The translations under genes and the position numbers were made by a program. From a virus: a stretch of DNA of 20,645 nucleotides. A model generated the notes under the pieces. The model was given only the letters and a program-made list of their open reading frames with translations. It was not told the origin of the DNA and did not search any database. Positions 6,792-14,321 of this stretch are shown here, in pieces. The stretch spans positions 1 to 20,645 of the IMG/VR virus record IMGVR_UViG_3300012954_003314; one strand, given 5' to 3'. How positions within the stretch are numbered: the stretch's first letter is position 1; each line of letters begins with the position of its first letter.

Positions 6792-7429
6792 GCTTTGGTG
6801 TATACAATATCTGGCCAGGATTTTATCAATATTTTAAATCCTAGAGATTTCAAATGTTCCTTTATGTCTTTTTTACTACTGCCATATCTTTCACTGTTTC
6901 CATTCAGTTCAATCATCAGGTATTCAACGTTGTCTAAGGTTCTTGCCGCACCTTTGAGTACTTCCATTTCCAAGCCTTCTACATCTATCTTGATAAAATC
7001 TACATCCTTGTACCCTAAGGAATCTAATTTGTTTATTTTTGTTTCACCTTTTTCTAGCAACACTCTGGTGTTTTGGGTGGCACTATCTTCTGTTAATTTT
7101 ACAAACCCGTCTTCGTTGCCTATTGCCTGGTTATATGATTCCACATGACTGCATGGAGTTATATTCCTTGCAAGGCATCCATAATGTAAGTTGTTAGGTT
7201 CATAGCAATGAATATTTTTTGCATACTGTTGCATAGATAACGTCCAAGTACCGCACCATGCTCCTATGTCAACTATGTGATTAAATTTCTTGTCGTTTGT
7301 TTTGCACCACTCTATCAATTTGTCAAGACAGGTGTCCTGCATATAGGGGTGACCTTTTTCACGCCATTGTTCTATCTGTGCATCATTTGATGGCACCCAT
7401 AAGCCACCAGATAGTTGTTCTATACTCAT
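6788..7429 (-). CDS. Second FkbM-family methyltransferase
   Basis: A 213-residue FkbM-type SAM methyltransferase. Motif I is HIVDIGAWCGTW (51-62), the motif II acid is E77 in CYEPNN, and the family signature FIKIDVEGLEMEVLKGA is at 145-161, followed by VEYLMIELNG. The N-terminal 35 residues (GGLWVPSNDAQIEQWREKG) form an extra segment often seen in phage and marine bacterial FkbM proteins. It is only distantly related to its neighbour, so the two probably modify different acceptors rather than being a recent duplication. Both ends overlap the adjacent reverse-strand genes by four bases, indicating one transcript with coupled translation. Confidence 0.87.
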   Translation of the reverse strand: MSIEQLSGGLWVPSNDAQIEQWREKGHPYMQDTCLDKLIEWCKTNDKKFNHIVDIGAWCGTWTLSMQQYAKNIHCYEPNNLHYGCLARNITPCSHVESYNQAIGNEDGFVKLTEDSATQNTRVLLEKGETKINKLDSLGYKDVDFIKIDVEGLEMEVLKGAARTLDNVEYLMIELNGNSERYGSSKKDIKEHLKSLGFKILIKSWPDIVYTKA

Positions 7430-8238
7430 AGCAGACCTTTGTCCATTAATATTTCTACTGCTTTTCCGTTGGCAATTTCTTCAGGTGTAAACTGTTGATA
7501 TGCCAAACTGTAAAGCCAATCCTCACAGCCAACAAAATAAGGATTTTCAATATCTGAAAGTTCTTGTCCTCCTACTTCTTTGGCAAAACTTTTTTCATCA
7601 CAAATTACAGGTATGCCCATGCACTGTGCTTCAACAGCCGCGATTGAACAACTTGTTACACACACCCAAGCATCTTTAAGGTCCTCAGATAAGGGCACTG
7701 TTGCCTCACTTGGTCCTGATGTTCCCCTACCACGTGGTTTGTGTCGAATTTTTATTGGTCTGTCTGTGTATCTTTTGATCTGCTCCACAATTTCATTTGT
7801 CCAGTTTGGTTTGTCTAGATAATCATGTATACTGGTCGAACTAGGACAAACCAATACGTAACTGCCTTTGAAGTCAGGTGCTTTAATTTTAATTCCAAAT
7901 TTATCAAACCTATCAGACTTACACATCTTAATGTACGGCGCATGAATTTTATTCTTACAAATACGCCAATAATGATTGTCAGGTTTCAGATTGTTGTTGT
8001 CAAATCTTCCAAAGTACGGAGTATCAGTGAACCAAAACTGATGCTTACGTGCTTCAAGTTTTTTGACCATTGCCTTATTGTTGCCAACGAATCCCCAGAA
8101 CATGCTGTTCGCTACTGGTTCTGTTTCCGTCTGATTGTTCAACAATTTAGTTTGTTCTGGCCAGGACTTCTGTACACCATCAAACACCTCATATGCTTTG
8201 CTGTTCTTGTTATTAAATGGTGCGTAAATTGTTAGCAT
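7426..8238 (-). CDS. GT-B-like glycosyltransferase, paralogue A
   Basis: A 270-residue protein and one of four related copies in the window. The C-terminal half carries the shared signature: PIKIRHKPRG (161-170), TSCSIAAVEAQCMGIPV (195-211), then ELSDIENPYF (226-235) and a terminal segment with LAYQQFTPEEIANG. The order is basic HxP motif, Ser-rich loop, ExxxxGIPV helix and strand. This resembles the nucleotide-binding domain of GT-B transferases of the capsule or Kdo/CDP-glycerol type. The N-terminal half (FWFTDTPYFGR, HYWRICKNKIH) resembles paralogue B. No membrane segment or signal peptide is seen. The start lies inside the end of the SGNH gene (26-base overlap). Sugar and acceptor are unknown. 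Confidence 0.75.
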   Translation of the reverse strand: MLTIYAPFNNKNSKAYEVFDGVQKSWPEQTKLLNNQTETEPVANSMFWGFVGNNKAMVKKLEARKHQFWFTDTPYFGRFDNNNLKPDNHYWRICKNKIHAPYIKMCKSDRFDKFGIKIKAPDFKGSYVLVCPSSTSIHDYLDKPNWTNEIVEQIKRYTDRPIKIRHKPRGRGTSGPSEATVPLSEDLKDAWVCVTSCSIAAVEAQCMGIPVICDEKSFAKEVGGQELSDIENPYFVGCEDWLYSLAYQQFTPEEIANGKAVEILMDKGLL

Positions 8239-8875
8239 CTATGAATTCCATAAGTTGTTCGGCCCATTGTTTGTGTCCTTCTGCCGACGGATGAGGATCG
8301 TGTGGGCTCACTACTAATTTTTTATCAGAAACGAATTCGAGGTGGCTCACCTTTGGACTGAAAAATCTATCCATGTTGATCGCATTCCTAATCACATTGA
8401 AGTCCTCTGTGCCGTTTCCAAAATCGTTAGGCAGAGAGTTGTACATCACATAAGGTATTCGCTTACGTTCAAAGTAGTTCTGTAAGTCAAAAACATTATC
8501 AAGAAAATTCATAGTGAGATTGTTTTCTATATCCCACCCCTTGTGACTTCGTATGAAACTTACATTATCTAGTGTCTTCCAGGTCCTCCAAGTAAGATCA
8601 GTGCCCGGTATACGTCCTTTTTTCCATCCGTCGTCCGTGATGTAATCATTCCTGACTGCACTTGACCAACCTATAACGGCAAAAATATCTTTGTCCTTGT
8701 TTTGTTCTACCCAAACTTTAGTGGAGAATCCTATCCTGGTGTTACCCCTGCCGCCCATCGCCAAGTTTGCTAGATCCATGCTGTAATTTTCCGCAATTAC
8801 CTTTGTGGTAAATGTTTGCACACCGTCTTTTGGCCTGGGCGTTAAAAAACTGCATCCATTTGAAAATAATATCAT
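8213..8875 (-). CDS. SGNH/GDSL-type hydrolase
   Basis: A 220-residue protein with the block order of SGNH hydrolases, which are esterases that often remove acetyl or acyl groups from sugars. Block I is ILFSNGCSF (2-10), with S9 as likely nucleophile. Block II is NLAMGGRGN (37-45), supplying Gly and Asn for the oxyanion hole. A block III equivalent is VIGWSSAVRND (67-77), where the usual GxND appears as GWSS. Block V is SPHDPHPSAEGH (190-201), with D193 and H195. Length is normal for the family. It is cytoplasmic by sequence, with no signal peptide. It is the first gene of the reverse-strand block, and the family N terminus begins right at the ATG, leaving almost no 5' leader after the TATAAT-like element upstream. 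Confidence 0.78.
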   Translation of the reverse strand: MILFSNGCSFLTPRPKDGVQTFTTKVIAENYSMDLANLAMGGRGNTRIGFSTKVWVEQNKDKDIFAVIGWSSAVRNDYITDDGWKKGRIPGTDLTWRTWKTLDNVSFIRSHKGWDIENNLTMNFLDNVFDLQNYFERKRIPYVMYNSLPNDFGNGTEDFNVIRNAINMDRFFSPKVSHLEFVSDKKLVVSPHDPHPSAEGHKQWAEQLMEFIDANNLRTI

Positions 8876-8906
8876 GATCGTGTATTATAACATAATTATT
8901 AATAAA
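8876..8906. promoter_or_regulatory. Divergent junction with TATAAT-type elements
   Basis: This 31-base gap separates the reverse-strand SGNH gene from the forward GT61 gene and should hold promoters for one or both. On the reverse strand, TATAAT is a perfect match to the sigma70 -10 element and lies at 8889 down to 8884, only eight bases before the ATG. A transcript starting from it would be nearly leaderless. On the forward strand the sequence TATTATAACATAAT (8883-8896) offers similar but weaker matches. No clear -35 is seen on either strand within the gap, which would fit phage late-type promoters that need only the -10 region. Confidence 0.4.
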
Positions 8907-9995
8907 ATGTCAGTAAAAAATATAAACTCCCTAAAGTATTTCCTCGATAGGTGGGAAATAGTTGATCCTGAGTACAACTACACTGTGCCCTATCACGAAT
9001 CAATTGACCCACACTTTACAAGTTTACCAACTTTCGTAGCAGAGTTTCATGAATGCAAAGTCCATACCTGTCCATTACTGGTGACCAGAGAAAATAAAAT
9101 GATAACTGAATATGTATGGTCACTGACACATCAGAGTAAACATAAACCTCAAAAGACACATTCTCTTTGGAGGGAATGGGGAGACAATATGTCTGTTGAA
9201 CTACCACCAGTGAAGGAAAGTTTTAACGAAACAAATACCTATGTTTGGTTACCAATCGATGAAGGAAGTGGAAAGAATCCATGGCACATCTGGATAGACG
9301 TGATATCTAAATTTAGGCTTTTAGAGAAAAGATGGTCAACTAACTTTGCCAGATATTGTTTCATTTTAGCAAATCACAGTCCATATTTTGAAAAAGTTTG
9401 CAAAGCACTTTTTCCTGACGTGAAGATTGTAACAATGCCCAAAGGAGAAACATGGCAATTCAAACACCTGTTAGTGCCAAGCATGAGTAATTCCAAGGAC
9501 GGAGTTATTGTTCCACCACTTGCTCCGTGGTTACGACACTTCAAAGGCCTTAAGAATCTTAAAGGAACCAAACCACATAGAAAGATAGTTGTATTGAGGC
9601 CTGGAGCAAAGACTAGGAAACTTATAAACTCGGATGACTTGTTATTGAAATTAAAAGGATGGGAGACTGTCGCTTTAGAAGAAATGCCAATTAGAGAGCA
9701 AATGAAAACCTTTGCAGAAGCATCACATATCGTTGCGGCCCATGGAGCAGGATTGGTAAACTTGTTATGGTGTCAACCAGGAACAAAAGTCCTAGAGATA
9801 CAAGATAAAAACATGATACAAAAAAAAGTATATCCTTTGCTGTCACATAATCTAGATCTAGAGCATAAATTATATTTGGCAGATGTAGTGCCAATTGCTC
9901 TTGAGGACGGGTCTAAGCCTAAAGGAATAAAACGTTTTAGTGATATGATAAACTTTAAAATAAACATACCCGAAATAATGGAGCACCTAGAATGA
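8907..9995 (+). CDS. GT61-family (DUF563) glycosyltransferase
   Basis: A glycosyltransferase of about 362 residues from the ATG at 8907. In-frame ATGs at 8874 and 8805 exist, but they would overlap the divergent SGNH gene start; 8907 leaves the junction free and follows an A-rich site. The family signature AAHGAGLVNLLWCQPGTKVLEI lies at 277-298. Before it comes KIVVLRPGAKTRKLIN (226-241), the GT61 pattern of a strand, then R...R..N, and REQMKTFAEASHIV. GT61 enzymes transfer pentoses or N-acetylglucosamine-type sugars to glycans or glycoproteins. The N-terminal half has WHIWIDVISKF. No transmembrane anchor is seen, unlike eukaryotic members. The stop overlaps the next gene as ATGA. Confidence 0.85.
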   Translation: MSVKNINSLKYFLDRWEIVDPEYNYTVPYHESIDPHFTSLPTFVAEFHECKVHTCPLLVTRENKMITEYVWSLTHQSKHKPQKTHSLWREWGDNMSVELPPVKESFNETNTYVWLPIDEGSGKNPWHIWIDVISKFRLLEKRWSTNFARYCFILANHSPYFEKVCKALFPDVKIVTMPKGETWQFKHLLVPSMSNSKDGVIVPPLAPWLRHFKGLKNLKGTKPHRKIVVLRPGAKTRKLINSDDLLLKLKGWETVALEEMPIREQMKTFAEASHIVAAHGAGLVNLLWCQPGTKVLEIQDKNMIQKKVYPLLSHNLDLEHKLYLADVVPIALEDGSKPKGIKRFSDMINFKINIPEIMEHLE

Positions 9996-10747
9996 AAATT
10001 TCAGTACTACAGAAGAAACCAACATTGGTCATAGAACCATATCCGCATTTTGTAATCGAGGACGCACTGCCACAGGAAATATATGATAGCCTCGAAAGAG
10101 AATGGCCTAAAGATCAACTTCTAGCAACGGAACCTTTTGACTCGGGCATATGCCATAGACTAAAAGCAGATGAAATGTTGAAGCCAGGAAAAGTTGCCAA
10201 CATATGGAAGGAATTCACCGAGTACCATACATCATCAATTTTTTACAGAGAGATGCAAGAAGCATTTGGTGATCTTGTGCCGCACATAGAAAACTTAGAC
10301 AATACTCTCAGTCCAAGAGGGTGGGATAAAGGCGATGACTGGATTGGCACAGACTGTCAAACTGTTATGCATAAACCTATTGACTTCAGTTCGAGGACTC
10401 CTCACATAGATAATCCTAGAGAAATTTATGCGGCATTACTATACATGCCTTACAAAGATGACCTAAGCACAGGCGGTGAGTTCCAAATACACAAAACGGA
10501 TGAGAGCATACATGAGGTCAATAAAAACGGTGGTAGGGCAGTCGGTGACAAGGCAGGCGAAATAGTAAAGACAGTACCATACAAATCAAACACACTAGTT
10601 GCTTTTTGTAACAACTCAACAAAATGTGTACACAGTGTATCTGCTAGGCAGAATGCTACAATGCACAGAAGAAGTGTCAACATCATAGCAGAGTTCAATA
10701 GAGCCGCCAAGCGTAAGATGTTTGAAGTAAAGGAAAACAGAAGATAA
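9992..10747 (+). CDS. 2OG-Fe(II) oxygenase
   Basis: A 251-residue protein with the iron-binding facial triad of the 2-oxoglutarate/Fe(II) dioxygenases: HxD as TPHIDNP (H138, D140), a distal H214 in CVHSVSA, and R226 or R227 about twelve residues later as likely 2-oxoglutarate anchor (MHRRSVNIIAEF). The segment YAALLYMPY (146-154) is the strand that normally follows HxD, and GGEFQIHK (161-168) matches the G-G-x-F/L element. Family members hydroxylate proteins, sugars or small molecules. The N-terminal part PYPHFVIEDALPQEIYDSL is typical of bacterial and phage members placed beside glycosyltransferases. The target is unknown; its coupling to GT61 (ATGA) and to a GT-B paralogue (TAATG) suggests a glycan or glycosylated protein. 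Confidence 0.83.
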   Translation: MKISVLQKKPTLVIEPYPHFVIEDALPQEIYDSLEREWPKDQLLATEPFDSGICHRLKADEMLKPGKVANIWKEFTEYHTSSIFYREMQEAFGDLVPHIENLDNTLSPRGWDKGDDWIGTDCQTVMHKPIDFSSRTPHIDNPREIYAALLYMPYKDDLSTGGEFQIHKTDESIHEVNKNGGRAVGDKAGEIVKTVPYKSNTLVAFCNNSTKCVHSVSARQNATMHRRSVNIIAEFNRAAKRKMFEVKENRR

Positions 10748-11556
10748 TGCTCTCAGGCATACACACGACTAAACCAAGGACACAACGATATATCAATGCC
10801 TTTGTAAAAGGATCCGGACAAGGAACAATCTATCATTTTCGGCAACTTAAAGAACTACCTAAAGAAGAGTTGACCATGTATGGAATACTAGCAGGGTCTG
10901 GCGAGATATACAAGGATTGCAAAAAAGCAAATAAAACTTTCTATTTCATGGATCACGGCTACTTCACAAATGCTCATGTGACCCCACACTGGTTGAGAAT
11001 AACAAAAAACAAACACTGCCAAAACGTTTTGCAAAAGAGACCAACTGATCGATATGAAAAAAATTTTAAAGAGGATATCAAGCCATGGAAAAAAGGTAAG
11101 AAGATTTTAGTACTGCCTCCCACAAATGCAATAGCAAATTTTTTTAATGTGACAGATTGGCTTAACAAGACAATAGAAACATTGAAAGAAAACACAGACA
11201 GAGAAATAGATATCAGAGAGAAACCTTACAACCCAATAGTTGGTAAAGATCACGTTGGTGCAACAGTAAAAATTGAAACAAAGACAGTTCATAAAGGTGA
11301 AATCAATTGGAGTGATTACTATGCAACGGTAACATATAATTCCAACACCATGGTGGCCAGTTTGACCAATGGGGTACCTGTATTTTGTGACCCTGTAAAC
11401 AGCGCCGCCGCACCCATTTCAGAAACCGATTTCAGCAAGATAGAAACGCCAATATATGGTGATAGGATTGCATTATTTTCAAGTTTAGCGTATAATAATT
11501 GGACACTACAAGAAATGGCAGACGGCACTGCTTGGAGAATGCTCAATGAAGGTTGA
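10747..11556 (+). CDS. GT-B-like glycosyltransferase, paralogue B
   Basis: A 269-residue member of the same family as paralogue A. Signature elements are EIDIREKPYN (153-162), TVTYNSNTMVASLTNGVPVF (194-213), DFSKIETPIYGDR (228-240) and LAYNNWTLQEMADGTAW near the end. Like A it has an IR-x-KP motif rather than the RPHP of C and D. It also shares the N-terminal block FYFMDHGYF with A (FWFTDTPYF), so A and B form one subgroup. In B the residue before the GVPVF element is Asn and the preceding Glu is replaced (VASLTNG against VEAQCMG), which may change nucleotide binding. The start uses the TAATG of the upstream oxygenase; the end overlaps paralogue C by 11 bases. Confidence 0.75.
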   Translation: MLSGIHTTKPRTQRYINAFVKGSGQGTIYHFRQLKELPKEELTMYGILAGSGEIYKDCKKANKTFYFMDHGYFTNAHVTPHWLRITKNKHCQNVLQKRPTDRYEKNFKEDIKPWKKGKKILVLPPTNAIANFFNVTDWLNKTIETLKENTDREIDIREKPYNPIVGKDHVGATVKIETKTVHKGEINWSDYYATVTYNSNTMVASLTNGVPVFCDPVNSAAAPISETDFSKIETPIYGDRIALFSSLAYNNWTLQEMADGTAWRMLNEG

Positions 11557-12529
11557 AATATTTAGAAGGACTGTAAAAGATCGTAAACGGGGAAATAGTT
11601 ATGATCTCTTATATCACTTGAAAGAAGGTATAGAGGCCTCCGGTGACGAGGCAGTCATAGTGAATGAACACATGACTGGGCCAACTGTGGAAGGTGAAAT
11701 GACACCAACTGCACCGATGGCGGCCATGTTTGGTTATGGTGGAGACAAACAAATGCACCATACAAAAGGAAGACGTAGAGAACTTGCAAACAACTGCAGA
11801 GCTAAAAAGATTCCTTTGATCACCTTTGATGGCGGACTGCTATCAAGTTTTGGAAACGTATCAACATCTCCTGACCACCACTTCAGGGTATCGTTGTACA
11901 CACCAATGAACGACGGCGACTTTTTATCAGACAACAGTCCAAGTGATCGCTGGGAGATGATGGTGAAAAAATTTAAAGTGAGGTACGAACCATGGAGGAA
12001 ATCCAATCCAGACGATCCTATACTATTTGGACTACAACCCAAAGACAACTGGAGCATGAACGAAATGGATCCAATTGATTGGTTCAACAGAGTGTATGAA
12101 AAACTGAGACCACTTACTAAAAGAAAATTTATAGTGAGGCCACATCCAAACAATGTGGCAAACATCGATGGACGCAGTGCAGAACTGCCCGACGATGTAG
12201 AAATACAATTCACACAGAAACATTTCATAGGAGATGAGAAAAAGCATTATAGATTTCATTTCCAAGAGGCTTTAAATAATTGTCATGCTTTTATTACTCA
12301 CAATTCTACTGCCAGCGTCGACTCTTGCATTCGTGGAATCCCTACCTTTGTTACAAGCGATCTTGCAATTTGTTGGCCTGTAGCAAACAAAGATCTTTCT
12401 AAAATAGAAACTCCGGAATATCCTGATAGGACACAATGGGTAAACGATCTTGGTTACAAGATGTGGAGCATAAAAGAAATTAAGGATGGCACTGTGTATA
12501 AAAGATTTAAACAAAGGTTGGGTCTGTAA
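11546..12529 (+). CDS. GT-B-like glycosyltransferase, paralogue C
   Basis: The longest of the four paralogues, 327 residues. It has KFIVRPHPNN (194-203), FITHNSTASVDSCIRGIPTF (249-268), DLSKIETPEYPDRTQW (283-298) and a C-terminal WSIKEIKDGTVYKRFK. The RPHP motif followed by an HNS-T/S loop and a GIP-T/V-F helix-strand is typical of the C-terminal domain of capsule-type transferases. It also has a domain-linking strand FGLQPKDNWS (161-170), where paralogue D has VICGQHDASEQW in the same place; C and D therefore form the second subgroup. No membrane or signal sequence is seen. The start lies 11 bases inside paralogue B and the stop overlaps the next transferase (TAATG). Confidence 0.78.
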   Translation: MKVEIFRRTVKDRKRGNSYDLLYHLKEGIEASGDEAVIVNEHMTGPTVEGEMTPTAPMAAMFGYGGDKQMHHTKGRRRELANNCRAKKIPLITFDGGLLSSFGNVSTSPDHHFRVSLYTPMNDGDFLSDNSPSDRWEMMVKKFKVRYEPWRKSNPDDPILFGLQPKDNWSMNEMDPIDWFNRVYEKLRPLTKRKFIVRPHPNNVANIDGRSAELPDDVEIQFTQKHFIGDEKKHYRFHFQEALNNCHAFITHNSTASVDSCIRGIPTFVTSDLAICWPVANKDLSKIETPEYPDRTQWVNDLGYKMWSIKEIKDGTVYKRFKQRLGL

Positions 12530-13449
12530 TGAAAACACTGACAGTAATCACCACTTTCCCTCCTAATAGATGGAATGCGTATGCTAGAAGAATGCTACAA
12601 AGTCATATTGATTTTTGGCCCGACGACGTGATTGTACATGCATACTACGAAGGAGATAAACCAAACTTTGATCACAAAAAAATAAAATACATCAACATAG
12701 AAGAAGCAAATCCCGAACTAATCAAGTTCAAACAAAGGCATAAGAACGATCCTGTCGCCAATGGCGAGGTGACAGAAATAGCAGGCGGTGTTAGGAGAGA
12801 TCCTACTGCTGGCAAAAACGATAAAGGAAAAGGTTCTTATCTTTGGGACGCCGTTAGATTTGCTCATAAAACTTTTGCTGTTGATCATGCAATTAAAAAT
12901 GCAGAAACAGACTATGTGTTATGGCTAGACGCTGACACGTACACATTCAGGTCAATCACAAAAGAATTTGTTGTGAGCCTTTTGCCAGAAACAAAACTTG
13001 TTAACTTTTTAGGACGTGGAGAAAAATATCCGGAATGTGGATGGGTATGCTACAACACAAAACATCCTAAAGTAGCACAATTTATGAAGTACTGGACAGA
13101 GATGTATATTAATGACACAATATTTCAAGAATTGGAATGGCACGACAGTTATTTGTTCTGGCAGTGTTTAAAACGTATTGCACCCGATGATGGAGAGGAT
13201 ATAGGAAAAGGTGCAGGTGCCAAAGGGCATCATGTGTTCATCAACAGTGTGTTAGGTGCATATATCGATCACATGAAGGGCAAGAGAAAAGTCAAAGGCA
13301 AAAGTAGCAAAAGTGATTTACGTGGCGACAGGAACGAGTCATACTGGCAAAATGTAGAATCCTATGATCCCTTTGGTGGTATAAAGTTTGACCCTAAACA
13401 AGCAGATGACATAGTAAGCAAAGTGGCAAAAGGAAAGCAAGGAAACTAA
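12529..13449 (+). CDS. GT-A-type glycosyltransferase with DAD motif
   Basis: A 306-residue transferase-like protein. An N-terminal strand MKTLTVITTFPPNRW is followed by acidic and aromatic segments, then TDYVLWLDADTYTF (127-140). D134-A-D136 is the metal and nucleotide-sugar DxD motif. The downstream stretch GRGEKYPECGWVCYNTKHP matches the acceptor-side strand seen in many phage and marine bacterial transferases that report whether the sugar site is occupied. A later EWHDSYLFW (about 203-211) and a His in the DHMKGKRK segment may be further catalytic or metal residues. The C-terminal 60 residues are Lys-rich and probably flexible. It is translationally coupled on both sides. Sugar and acceptor are unknown. 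Confidence 0.78.
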   Translation: MKTLTVITTFPPNRWNAYARRMLQSHIDFWPDDVIVHAYYEGDKPNFDHKKIKYINIEEANPELIKFKQRHKNDPVANGEVTEIAGGVRRDPTAGKNDKGKGSYLWDAVRFAHKTFAVDHAIKNAETDYVLWLDADTYTFRSITKEFVVSLLPETKLVNFLGRGEKYPECGWVCYNTKHPKVAQFMKYWTEMYINDTIFQELEWHDSYLFWQCLKRIAPDDGEDIGKGAGAKGHHVFINSVLGAYIDHMKGKRKVKGKSSKSDLRGDRNESYWQNVESYDPFGGIKFDPKQADDIVSKVAKGKQGN

Positions 13450-14321
13450 TGAGATTAGAAGTATGGACAGAGTATGGTCCACTGAATTCAAAACCTATAT
13501 TCGACGCTTTCGTTAAAAGTCTCAAAGACGCCGGTGATACTGTATATCTAAATAAATCGGCCAATGCCGATGTTGCAGTGATATGGAGTGTGCTTTGGCG
13601 TGGCAGGATGGAACAATATAAAAAAATTTGGAATGACTACAGAAGCAGAGGCAAACCAGTAATAGTATTAGAGGTTGGGGGACTGAGAAGAAACGATAGT
13701 TTTAAAATAGGTATAAACGGAATCAACAGAGATGCAGACTTCGCCAACCAAACGTTCGACGACAAACGTTGGCCATTGTTCAAACACAAACTGACACCGT
13801 GGAATCCAACTGGAGAAATGATTGTTATATGTGGACAGCACGATGCATCAGAACAATGGAAAGGACTGCCAAGGATGGAACAATGGATAGTAAAGCAGAT
13901 CCGAGAAATTAGAAAGTACACCACGAGACCAATATTAGTGAGACCTCACCCGAGAAACCTTATACAGTTTAAAGAAAGCGACTTTGAAAATGTAAAATTG
14001 AGATTGCCTAGAAGAGACTATAGAACATATGACGACACAGATTTTAAGATGACACTTGAACGCACATGGGCAGTTGTAAACCACAGTTCTAATCCTGCAA
14101 TGGAGGCCGTTATCAAAGGTATACCGGTTTTCGTTTCTGAATCCAGCCTGTGCCACGATGTAGGAAACATTAATTTGTCGGATATAAACACACCTGCCAT
14201 GCCTGGCAGATCAAAATGGGCAAACTGGTTAAGTTACACCGAGTGGTTTAAGGACGAAATAGAAGCAGGACTGCCATGGGCCAGGTTAAAGAAGAGGCTG
14301 GAAGAGAAGTACATCAAATGA
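13449..14321 (+). CDS. GT-B-like glycosyltransferase, paralogue D
   Basis: A 290-residue paralogue with the clearest version of the family signature: PILVRPHPRN (161-170), WAVVNHSSNPAMEAVIKGIP (207-226) ending in VFVS, NLSDINTPAMPGRSKW (242-257) and WFKDEIEAGLPWARLKKRL near the end. An HSS-N loop followed by E219 and GIPVF is the pattern expected where a GT-B enzyme binds the phosphate and ribose of the sugar nucleotide. The N-terminal domain has a short Rossmann-like start (MRLEVWTEYGPLNSKP) and VIVLEVGGLRR (71-81). It pairs with paralogue C by its RPHP motif. Its start overlaps the previous stop (TAATG) and its stop overlaps the next start (ATGA). Confidence 0.8.
   Translation: MRLEVWTEYGPLNSKPIFDAFVKSLKDAGDTVYLNKSANADVAVIWSVLWRGRMEQYKKIWNDYRSRGKPVIVLEVGGLRRNDSFKIGINGINRDADFANQTFDDKRWPLFKHKLTPWNPTGEMIVICGQHDASEQWKGLPRMEQWIVKQIREIRKYTTRPILVRPHPRNLIQFKESDFENVKLRLPRRDYRTYDDTDFKMTLERTWAVVNHSSNPAMEAVIKGIPVFVSESSLCHDVGNINLSDINTPAMPGRSKWANWLSYTEWFKDEIEAGLPWARLKKRLEEKYIK

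Noticed and set aside
7825-8235. Forward frame of 136 codons opposite GT-B paralogue A
   Set aside because: Antisense shadow of a gene whose motifs are shared with three paralogues; no ribosome site.
8805-8906. N-terminal extension of the GT61 gene from the ATG at 8805 or 8874
   Set aside because: It would overlap the start of the divergent SGNH gene and adds residues without family resemblance; the ATG at 8907 is better placed.
10450-10710. Reverse-strand frame of 86 codons with a hydrophobic, signal-peptide-like N terminus
   Set aside because: It lies entirely inside the well-supported 2OG-oxygenase gene, and the hydrophobic run is the complement of ordinary codons there. No promoter or ribosome site.
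11734-12228. Reverse-strand frame of 164 codons inside GT-B paralogue C
   Set aside because: Antisense to a gene with clear family motifs; Ser/Cys/Phe-rich composition typical of a shadow frame; no family resemblance.
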